7,851 nt of DNA from Gemmatimonadota bacterium (GTDB lineage: Bacteria; Gemmatimonadota; Gemmatimonadetes; Longimicrobiales; UBA6960), in contig JAHWKH010000091.1 in NCBI GenBank assembly GCA_019347995.1, positions 1-7,851 on the forward strand, in the 5' to 3' direction. The position numbers and the translations under genes are program-made. The notes beneath the pieces are model-generated. The model did no database searches and was not told where the DNA came from. It saw only the letters and a list, made by a program, of their open reading frames with translations. Positions within the stretch are counted from its first letter, which is position 1. Every line of letters begins with the position of its first letter. Of this stretch, positions 1 to 5,926 are shown piece after piece.

Positions 1-10
1 CGTTTGCCCC

Positions 11-40
11 TTTCGACCGCGTCCCCTTGCCCCCTATAAC
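11..40 (+). promoter_or_regulatory. Candidate promoter of nadB
   Basis: TATAAC at 35-40 matches the bacterial -10 consensus TATAAT at five of six positions and stands out in very GC-rich DNA. A poor -35-like TTTCGA lies at 11-16, giving an 18-base spacer and only three of six matches. Transcription would start about 6-8 bases after the -10 box, at or just before the nadB GTG at 49. The message would then have almost no 5' leader. The -10 is seen directly; promoter activity and start point are inferred. Confidence 0.45.
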
Positions 41-48
41 GTCGAGGC

Positions 49-1650
49 GTGGCCATCCAGACGGACATCCTCGTGATCGGCAGCGGCATCGCCGGGCTGA
101 CGCTCGCCCTCGACCTGGCCGATCACGCAGAGGTCACCGTGGTCACCAAGCGCTCGCGCGACGAGAGCAACACGCGCTGGGCGCAGGGCGGCATCGCGGT
201 GGTGATGGGTGAGGACGACAGCGCCGAGGCGCATAAGGAAGACACCCTCGTGGCCGGCGCCGGCCTCTGCCACGGGACCGCCGTCGGGACCCTCGTGTCG
301 GAAGGGCCCGCCCGGGTCCGGGAGTTGGTGGAGTGGGGGACGCGGTTCCACCGGGAGGAGACCGGCAGGCTCTCGCTGGGCCGCGAGGGCGGCCACTCCC
401 GACGCCGGATCGTTCACGCCCGGGACCTGACGGGCCGCGAGATCGAGCGAGCCCTGCTGCAGGCCGTGGCGGACCACCCCAACATCGACGTGTGCGAAGA
501 CCACCTGGCGCTGGACCTGCTCCTGGCCGCCAGCCCGGCCACCGAGCAGCCGGTCTGCCGCGGAGCCCTGATCCTGGACCACAGGGACGGCAGGCTCGTC
601 CGGATCCTCGCCCGGGCCACGCTGCTGGCGGCGGGGGGCGCGGGACAGGTCTACCGCCACACCACGAACCCGGGCATCGCCACCGGCGACGGCATCGCGA
701 TGGCCTACCGCGCCGGCGCGCCGCTGATGGACATGGAGTTCATCCAGTTCCACCCCACGGCGCTCTATCCTACCGAGGATCCCGCCTTCCTCATCTCCGA
801 GGCGCTGCGGGGGGAGGGCGCCGTGCTGCGCCGGCTGGACGGCGCCGCGTTCATGGAGCGCCACCACCCCCTCGGATCGCTGGCTCCCCGGGACGTGGTG
901 GCGCGCGCGGTGGACCACGAGCTGAAGGAGCGCGACGAGCGCCATGTCGTGCTCGACGTCTCCGCCATCGACCCGGGGATCATGCAGCGGCGCTTCCCCG
1001 GCGCCCTGGAGGGATGCCATGCGCGCGGCATCGACCCCTGGCAGGGAGGCATCCCGGTGGTGCCCGCGGCACACTACGTGTGCGGAGGGGTTCTGACCGA
1101 CGCCTCCGGCACCACGTCCATTCCCGGGCTGTACGCTTCGGGAGAGGTCGCGTGCACGGGGGTCCATGGGGCGAACCGCCTCGCGTCCAACTCGCTCCTG
1201 GAGGCCCTCGTGTTCAGCCATCGCGCCGCCGAGGCCCTGCGCCACAGCCTGGTGCGGACGCCGCTCCCGGTCGGTGAGCCCTGGATCGTGGCGGCCGGGG
1301 CGGGCGACCTCGCGGCGCAGGACCGGCCGCTTCCGGACCCCGGCGAGATCGAACGCGACCGCCGGCGGATGCGCGACGTCATGTGGGACCGGGTGGGAAT
1401 CGTGCGCTCCGTCGCCCGTCTACAGGAGGCGGAGGCGGCGCTGGCCGACCTGCGCACCGCCCACGAGGACCGCTGGCGGCGCTGCCGCTGGACCGCGGAC
1501 TCCGCCGAGCTGCGCAACCTCCTGGAATCCGCCGCCCTCATCGTACGCTGCGCCCTCCTGCGGCGGGAGAGCCGGGGGCTGCACCACACGATGGACCACC
1601 CATGGCGCGACAACGAGCGCTACCTGGGCGACACCGTGGTCCGGCGGTGA
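49..1650 (+). CDS. nadB: L-aspartate oxidase NadB
   Basis: This FAD-dependent cytoplasmic enzyme oxidises L-aspartate to iminoaspartate, which quinolinate synthase (NadA) condenses with dihydroxyacetone phosphate in de novo NAD synthesis. The 533-residue product has the usual family length (E. coli NadB is 540). The N-terminus carries the FAD-binding Rossmann motif VIGSGIAGL (residues 9-17), followed by NTRWAQGGIA (41-50), typical of the succinate dehydrogenase/NadB flavoprotein family. Residues matching the E. coli active site are all present: E113 in REGGHS, H235 in FHPT, R281 in APRD, H342 in PAAHY and R377 in GANR. The C-terminal helical domain (about 430-520) is complete. GTG at 49 is the only sensible start, because an in-frame TAA lies at 37-39 and the next start would cut the FAD motif. 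A GAGG at 44-47 is too close to act as a normal ribosome binding site. Neither nadA nor nadC is in the window. Confidence 0.96.
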   Translation: MAIQTDILVIGSGIAGLTLALDLADHAEVTVVTKRSRDESNTRWAQGGIAVVMGEDDSAEAHKEDTLVAGAGLCHGTAVGTLVSEGPARVRELVEWGTRFHREETGRLSLGREGGHSRRRIVHARDLTGREIERALLQAVADHPNIDVCEDHLALDLLLAASPATEQPVCRGALILDHRDGRLVRILARATLLAAGGAGQVYRHTTNPGIATGDGIAMAYRAGAPLMDMEFIQFHPTALYPTEDPAFLISEALRGEGAVLRRLDGAAFMERHHPLGSLAPRDVVARAVDHELKERDERHVVLDVSAIDPGIMQRRFPGALEGCHARGIDPWQGGIPVVPAAHYVCGGVLTDASGTTSIPGLYASGEVACTGVHGANRLASNSLLEALVFSHRAAEALRHSLVRTPLPVGEPWIVAAGAGDLAAQDRPLPDPGEIERDRRRMRDVMWDRVGIVRSVARLQEAEAALADLRTAHEDRWRRCRWTADSAELRNLLESAALIVRCALLRRESRGLHHTMDHPWRDNERYLGDTVVRR

Positions 1651-1710
1651 TCGTCAGCGACGCGGGCGGGCGTCCACGCCCGGGCGCGGGAGCGCCGCGG
1701 GGGCCGCGCG

Positions 1711-1714
1711 GGAG
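1711..1714 (+). promoter_or_regulatory. Ribosome binding site of rlmH
   Basis: GGAG six bases before the GTG at 1721 is well placed as a Shine-Dalgarno site. It supports that start over longer in-frame readings that would run back into nadB. Confidence 0.6.
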
Positions 1715-1720
1715 ACGGCG

Positions 1721-2188
1721 GTGAAGATCACGATCATCGCCGTGGGCCGGGTGACGGGACCGCTGGTGGAGGCGGTGGCGGAGTACGAGGCCCGCGCGGC
1801 CCGCTACTGGAAGCTGGAGGTGGTCGAGGTGGACGCGGGCGCGGGCGGCCAGGACGACGTCGCCGCGGTGCGCTCCGCGGAGGAGGCGCGCATCCTGGCG
1901 CGCCTTCCCGAAGGGGCGCAGGTGGTGGCGCTCACGAGGACGGGGAAGGGCATGGGCTCGCGCCCGCTGGCGTCGTGGCTCGGCGAGCTGGGACTCCATG
2001 GCTCGCCCGGCGTCGCCTTCGTGGTGGGCGGAGCCTACGGGCTGGGCCCGACCGTGCTCGAGCGCTCGCGCCACCTCTCGGTGTCGCCCATGACCCTGCC
2101 CCACGAGATGGCGCGGCTGGTCCTGATCGAGCAGCTCTACCGCGCCGGGACGATCCTTCGCGGAGAGCCCTATCACAAGGGGCCCTGA
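1721..2188 (+). CDS. rlmH: 23S rRNA (pseudouridine(1915)-N3)-methyltransferase RlmH
   Basis: RlmH uses S-adenosylmethionine to methylate N3 of pseudouridine 1915 in helix 69 of 23S rRNA, acting on assembled 70S ribosomes. It is a small SPOUT-class enzyme with a C-terminal trefoil knot and works as a dimer. The product is 155 residues, exactly the length of the E. coli protein. Family signatures are clear: VKITIIAVGR at the N-terminus, LTRTGKGMGS (71-80), the SAM-site FVVGGAYGLG (100-109), and the conserved C-terminal block with LPHEMARLVLIEQLYRAG (126-143) and GEPYHKGP (148-155). The open frame extends upstream to 1166 inside nadB, but the GTG at 1721 has a good ribosome binding site and gives the correct family N-terminus. 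It lies 70 bases after nadB and 40 bases before bshC, probably in the same transcript. Confidence 0.96.
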   Translation: MKITIIAVGRVTGPLVEAVAEYEARAARYWKLEVVEVDAGAGGQDDVAAVRSAEEARILARLPEGAQVVALTRTGKGMGSRPLASWLGELGLHGSPGVAFVVGGAYGLGPTVLERSRHLSVSPMTLPHEMARLVLIEQLYRAGTILRGEPYHKGP

Positions 2189-2218
2189 GAAGGGTGGAAC
2201 CCCGAGCATCCCACATCC

Positions 2219-2223
2219 GGAGG
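2219..2223 (+). promoter_or_regulatory. Ribosome binding site deciding the TTG start of bshC
   Basis: GGAGG, a strong Shine-Dalgarno core, ends five bases before the TTG at 2229. It favours this rare start codon over the in-frame GTG at 2247, which has no comparable site. Confidence 0.65.
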
Positions 2224-2228
2224 CTGGA

Positions 2229-3851
2229 TTGAGCCTGGACCTCAGAGTGGCCTGGCCCGAGAGCGGCCTCGCCGGCGCCTACGCCCGGGGGGACGAATCC
2301 GTCCTCCCGTTCTTCGCCGGCGGCTGGCGTGACGGTGAGGCCGTCCGCGCCCGGGCCGAGGCCGTGCGCGCCACCTTCGAGCGCCCCGCCCGCGAGCGGG
2401 CCGCGGCCGCACTCAGACCGTCCGGCGAGGCCGCTCGGCGGACGCTCCAGCGCGTGGTGGAGGAGGGCGGCTTCTTCGTCACGACCGGCCAGCAGCCCGG
2501 GCTCTTCACCGGCCCCCTCTACACGATCTACAAGGCGCTCACGGCCGCCGCCCTGGCCGGGATCCTGGAAGAGCGGCTGGGGGCGCCGGTCCTGCCCGTG
2601 TTCTGGATCGCGTCCGAGGACCACGACTGGGCCGAGGTCGACCACGCGCACCTGGTGGGGGTGGACAACGAGCTCCACGAGGTGCGCCTGCCCCCACAGG
2701 AGGGCTCGGAGAGCCTTCCCCTCCACCGGCTCCCGCTGGGCGACGGCGTCGTCGGCGCGGTCGAGGAGGCCCTGGCGCTGCTCCCCGACACGGACTTCTC
2801 GCCGGCCTTCGCCGAGCTGCTGCGCCGCGCGTGGCGACCTGGCGAGACGCTTCCGGGAGGGATGCGCACCACCCTCGAGACGCTCCTGGAGCCATTCGGC
2901 GTCGCCTTCGTGGACGCCGCCGACCCGGCGCTCAAGGCAGCCTCGCTGCCGGTGCTGCGCCGGGAGATCGAGGGGGCGGAGGCGCACGAGGCGGCCCTCG
3001 CCGCCGGCGCCGAGGCGCTGGAGTCGGCCGGATGGCCCGTGCAGGTGCCGATCCTCCAGGGAGGCGTGAACCTATTCGTGGAGGGTCCGGCCGGCCGGGA
3101 GCGCCTCTACCGGCAGGACGGCGCCTTCCGCTTGCGCCACTCCGGGCAGGCTCTGGACACGGCCGCCCTGCTGGCGCGCCTCGAGGACGCTCCGGACACG
3201 GTGAGCCCGAACGTGCTGCTGCGCCCGGTGGTGGAGGCGGCCGCCCTGCCGACGGTGGCGTACGTGGCCGGGCCCGGCGAGACCGCATACTGGGCCCAGC
3301 TCGCGCCCCTGTTCGAGGCCCACGGCGTGAGCATGCCCGCGGTGGTGCCCCGCCTGTCGGTGACGGTGGTGGAGGGAAAGGTGGCGAAGGTGCTGGAGAA
3401 GTTCTCCCTCTCGATCGAGGCCCTTTCCCGGCCGTTCCACGAATTGGCCGGCGACCTTGCCCGCGAGGAGGTGCCCGAGGACGTCCAGCGGGCGCTCGGC
3501 GAGCTCAGGGGCGCCATCGGGCAGGGCACCGCCGCCCTGGAGAAGGAGGCGCGCTCGCTGGATCCCACGCTGAAGGGGCCGATCCAGCACGTGCGCAGCG
3601 TCGCCTTCGATGCCCTGGGCGAAGCCGAGAAGAAGATCGTGGCGGCCGTGAAGCGGGAGAGCGAGGTGGCCCTCCAGCAAATCGAGAAGGCGCGCCTGCA
3701 CCTCCATCCGGCCGGGAAGCCCCAGGAGCGGGTGACGAACGTATTCTATTACCTGGCGCGTTACGGCGACGCGTTCCTGGAGGACGTGGCCCGTGTCGTG
3801 CGTGCGAACCTCGCCGAGGCGTTCGACGTCCAAAGAGCGGGGAAGGTGTAG
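2229..3851 (+). CDS. bshC: Putative bacillithiol biosynthesis cysteine-adding enzyme BshC
   Basis: BshC (YllA family) is assigned the last step of bacillithiol synthesis, adding cysteine to glucosaminyl-malate made by BshA and BshB. Bacillithiol is the glutathione substitute of many Firmicutes and some other phyla. The 540 residues match the B. subtilis length (539). Characteristic blocks appear in order: TTGQQPGLFTGPLYTIYK (85-102), a nucleotidyltransferase-like core motif; PVFWIASEDHDWAEVDH (123-139); SPNVLLRPVVEAAALPT (326-342) followed by GPGETAYWAQL (348-358); a long helical, probably coiled-coil stretch at about 385-490; and the C-terminal PQERVTNVFYYLARYG (498-513). The TTG start is set by the GGAGG at 2219-2223. 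No bshA, bshB or bacilliredoxin gene is in the window, which is usual outside dedicated clusters. Family membership is secure; the catalytic role rests mainly on genetics in Bacillus and related species. Confidence 0.93.
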   Translation: MSLDLRVAWPESGLAGAYARGDESVLPFFAGGWRDGEAVRARAEAVRATFERPARERAAAALRPSGEAARRTLQRVVEEGGFFVTTGQQPGLFTGPLYTIYKALTAAALAGILEERLGAPVLPVFWIASEDHDWAEVDHAHLVGVDNELHEVRLPPQEGSESLPLHRLPLGDGVVGAVEEALALLPDTDFSPAFAELLRRAWRPGETLPGGMRTTLETLLEPFGVAFVDAADPALKAASLPVLRREIEGAEAHEAALAAGAEALESAGWPVQVPILQGGVNLFVEGPAGRERLYRQDGAFRLRHSGQALDTAALLARLEDAPDTVSPNVLLRPVVEAAALPTVAYVAGPGETAYWAQLAPLFEAHGVSMPAVVPRLSVTVVEGKVAKVLEKFSLSIEALSRPFHELAGDLAREEVPEDVQRALGELRGAIGQGTAALEKEARSLDPTLKGPIQHVRSVAFDALGEAEKKIVAAVKRESEVALQQIEKARLHLHPAGKPQERVTNVFYYLARYGDAFLEDVARVVRANLAEAFDVQRAGKV

Positions 3852-3874
3852 CAGCGAGGCCGCCCCCCGCGCCG

Positions 3875-3904
3875 TTGCCGACCTCCGACAGCCTCCCCTA
3901 CCTT
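3875..3904 (+). promoter_or_regulatory. Weak promoter candidate ahead of the small gene and murJ
   Basis: In the 94-base gap after bshC, TTGCCG (3875-3880, four of six matches to TTGACA) is followed after 18 bases by TACCTT (3899-3904, three of six matches to TATAAT). The spacing is acceptable but the -10 is poor. If active, it would drive the small gene, murJ, uvrC and gltX. It could equally be chance, with all genes read from an upstream promoter. Confidence 0.2.
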
Positions 3905-3945
3905 TCGACCATGCCGAACCCGCCGCGCAGAGCCATCTCCTAGCC

Positions 3946-4227
3946 ATGTTCTGGCAATTGATCTTCGTCCTGATCCTGCTCATCCCCATCCTGTCCATCA
4001 TCCTGGACTCGCAGGTGGGGCGGGCCCTGGCGCAGCGGCTGGAGCGACGCGGCATCGGCACGCCGGACGACCTCGTCGCCGACCGCGTGGCCTACCTGGA
4101 GAGCGAGGTGGATCGCCTCGCCTCGGAGGTGAGCCGCCTAGACGAAGAGAGCCAGTTCCTGCACAAGCTCCTGGAGGGCCGTCCACCGGAGCGCGCCAGC
4201 CTGCCAGAGGGTGACGGAAACGCCTGA
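3946..4227 (+). CDS. Small single-pass membrane protein with coiled coil, function unknown
   Basis: I do not recognise a named family. The 93-residue product starts with FWQLIFVLILLIPILSIIL (residues 2-20), one hydrophobic helix right at the N-terminus, which suggests a membrane anchor. A basic stretch follows (QRLERRGIG, 30-38), then a regular heptad series with hydrophobic positions V48, L51, V55, L58, V62, L65, L72 and L76; only S69 breaks it. The acidic tail is rich in P, G and E. The order anchor, basic linker, short coiled coil recalls phage-shock protein PspB, but this is only a similarity of layout. ATG at 3946 was chosen because it places the helix at the extreme N-terminus; the frame stays open back to 3793, which would overlap bshC. 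No Shine-Dalgarno site is visible. The last 17 bases overlap murJ, pointing to translational coupling and perhaps a link with the envelope. Confidence 0.75.
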   Translation: MFWQLIFVLILLIPILSIILDSQVGRALAQRLERRGIGTPDDLVADRVAYLESEVDRLASEVSRLDEESQFLHKLLEGRPPERASLPEGDGNA

Positions 4228-5860
4228 CGTCGCCCCCTCTGGGGGAGGATCCGCCCGCGCCGCCTGGCTGGTCGGCGCGGGCATTTTGCTGAGCCGCGTG
4301 TCGGGGTTCGTGCGCGAGGCCGTCTTCGCGTTCTACTTCGGCAACTCCGCGGTGGCCGACGCGTGGGGAGCGGCCCAGCGCACGCCCAACGTCATCCAGA
4401 ACCTCCTGGGCGAGGGCACGCTCAGCGCCTCGTTCATCCCCGTCTACGCCGAGTTCCTCGAGGAGGGCAGGGAAGAGGACGCGGGCCGCTTCGCGGGCGC
4501 CGCCCTCGGGGTGCTGGCCACCGTGGCGTACGGCCTCGCGCTGATCGGGATGCTGGTGGCGCCGATCCTCGTGGCGGTGCTCTTCCCGCGATGGGAGCCG
4601 TGGAAGCAGGATCTCACCGTCCACCTCGTGAGGATCCTCTTCCCCATGACGGCCACGCTTGCGGTGTCGGCGTGGGCCCTGGGCATCCTCAACAGCCACC
4701 GGCAGTTCTTCATCTCGTACGTGGCGCCGGTGCTCTGGAGCCTCGCGCAGATCGCCGTGCTGCTGACGTTCGGCTCGTGGCTCGGATGGAAGGCGGCGGG
4801 GCGCGAGCAGGATCTCATCATCGCGATGGGATGGGGCGCGCTGGCGGGAGGCTTCCTCCAGCTCCTGGTCATGCTGCCGTGGGTCCTGCCCGTCATGCAC
4901 CACTTCCGCCTCTCCGTGAGCCGGAAGGTGGTGGGGATGCGCGAGGCCATCTCCAACTTCGGGCCCGTGGTGCTCGCCCGGGGCGTGGTCAACATCAGTG
5001 GGCTCCTCGACTTCGTGCTGGCCGGCCTGCTCGCCACCGGGGCCGTGGCCATGCTCCGCTACGCGCAGCAGCTCTACGTGCTGCCCATCTCGCTGTTCGG
5101 CATGGCCATCGCCGCCTCCGAGCTCCCCGAGATGGCGCGCAAGCGGGGAGAAGCCGACGAGGTGCTGCGGGCGCGCATCCGCTCGGCCCTGGAGCGCGTG
5201 GCCTTCCTGCTCGTGCCGTCCATGCTGGGCTACATGGTCCTGGGCGACGTGTTCGTGGCCGGGCTCCTCCAGCGGGGCGAGTTCGACCCGGTCGACACCG
5301 CGGCGGTCTACGCGGTCCTGGCGGCCTATTCCATGGGCGTCCTCGCGTCGGCCAGCTCCCGGGCCCTGTCGTCCGCGTACTACGCGTTGCGGGACACGCG
5401 CACGCCGGCGCGCATCGCGGTGGTGCGGGTGGCCGTGTCCGCGGCGGTGGGGGCGGGGCTGATGTTCCCCCTCGACCGCATCGGCCTCGGCGAGCTGAGG
5501 CTCGGGGCGGTGGGGCTGGCGCTGGGGGCCGTCGTCGGCTCGTGGCTGGAGTTCACCCTGCTGCGCCGGAAGCTCCGCCAGCGCGTGGGCGAGCACGGCC
5601 CCTCCACCAGCTACATCCTCAGGATCTCCGCGGCGGGCGTGTGCGCGTCGGTGGCGGGGCTGGGCGGCAAATGGCTCCTGGGCTCGGCCATCCCCGTCCG
5701 CGAGGGGTGGCTCCACGCCCTGCTGGGACCCGACTCCTGGCTGCTCTGGCCTGGGGTGGCGGCGGGAACGGCGGTCATCTTCGGGGTAACATACCTGGGC
5801 GCCGCGTCGGCCCTGGGGATCGGCGTACCCGTCCGGGCGCTCCTCCGCCGACGGCGCTGA
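4211..5860 (+). CDS. murJ: Lipid II flippase MurJ (MviN family)
   Basis: MurJ is a MOP-superfamily inner-membrane transporter that flips lipid II to the outer face for peptidoglycan synthesis. The 549-residue product is slightly longer than E. coli MurJ (511), with a hydrophilic leader of about 17 residues and a hydrophobic C-terminus, and has many membrane helices (about 14 expected for the family). Family blocks: LLSRVSGFVREAVFAFYFG (26-44), RTPNVIQNLLGEGTLSASFI (57-76), LYVLPISLFGMAIAASELPE (288-307), LLQRGEFDPVDT (352-363) and YYALRDTRTPARIAVVRV (390-407). R29, R35 and D50 match E. coli R18, R24 and D39. By motif alignment, Q63 stands at E. coli R52, and Q286-Q287 stand at D269-R270. GTG at 4211 overlaps the preceding gene by 17 bases; AGAGG touches the start with no spacing, so translation probably depends on coupling. 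A general MOP-family flippase is the alternative, but the motifs fit MurJ best. Confidence 0.93.
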   Translation: MTETPDVAPSGGGSARAAWLVGAGILLSRVSGFVREAVFAFYFGNSAVADAWGAAQRTPNVIQNLLGEGTLSASFIPVYAEFLEEGREEDAGRFAGAALGVLATVAYGLALIGMLVAPILVAVLFPRWEPWKQDLTVHLVRILFPMTATLAVSAWALGILNSHRQFFISYVAPVLWSLAQIAVLLTFGSWLGWKAAGREQDLIIAMGWGALAGGFLQLLVMLPWVLPVMHHFRLSVSRKVVGMREAISNFGPVVLARGVVNISGLLDFVLAGLLATGAVAMLRYAQQLYVLPISLFGMAIAASELPEMARKRGEADEVLRARIRSALERVAFLLVPSMLGYMVLGDVFVAGLLQRGEFDPVDTAAVYAVLAAYSMGVLASASSRALSSAYYALRDTRTPARIAVVRVAVSAAVGAGLMFPLDRIGLGELRLGAVGLALGAVVGSWLEFTLLRRKLRQRVGEHGPSTSYILRISAAGVCASVAGLGGKWLLGSAIPVREGWLHALLGPDSWLLWPGVAAGTAVIFGVTYLGAASALGIGVPVRALLRRRR

Positions 5861-5880
5861 CCGGCACGCGGTCGGACGCC
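5853..5880 (+). other. GC-rich stem-loop across the murJ stop codon
   Basis: Bases 5853-5863 (GGCGCTGACCG) pair with 5869-5880 (CGGTCGGACGCC) around the loop GCACG. This makes 11 pairs, one of them a T-G wobble, with a single bulged A at 5876. The murJ TGA lies in the 5' arm. No T-run follows, so it is not a standard intrinsic terminator. It might slow 3' decay or dampen read-through into uvrC, or be a chance product of high GC content. Confidence 0.35.
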
Positions 5881-5926
5881 CTCCTCCCAGGGATCTCCAG
5901 CGCGCCGCACCGCTCCCGCCATCCGC

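Noticed and set aside
1667..1682. Perfect six-pair GC stem (CGGGCG/CGCCCG) with loop TCCA between nadB and rlmH
   Set aside because: It is short, lacks a T-run and is likely by chance in a gap of such high GC content; not strong enough to call a terminator.
1166..1720. Long N-terminal extension of rlmH within nadB
   Set aside because: The translation there is an arginine- and proline-rich shadow of nadB, and the GTG at 1721 yields the exact family length of 155 residues.
2165..2188. The rlmH 3' end, equivalent to the attachment site used by SCC elements in Staphylococcus
   Set aside because: The conserved PYHK coding end is present, but no recombinase, direct repeat or foreign-looking DNA follows; bshC begins 40 bases later.
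3793..3945. Upstream extension of the small gene to a GTG at 3793
   Set aside because: It would overlap bshC by 59 bases and place a proline- and arginine-rich leader ahead of a helix that fits best at the N-terminus.
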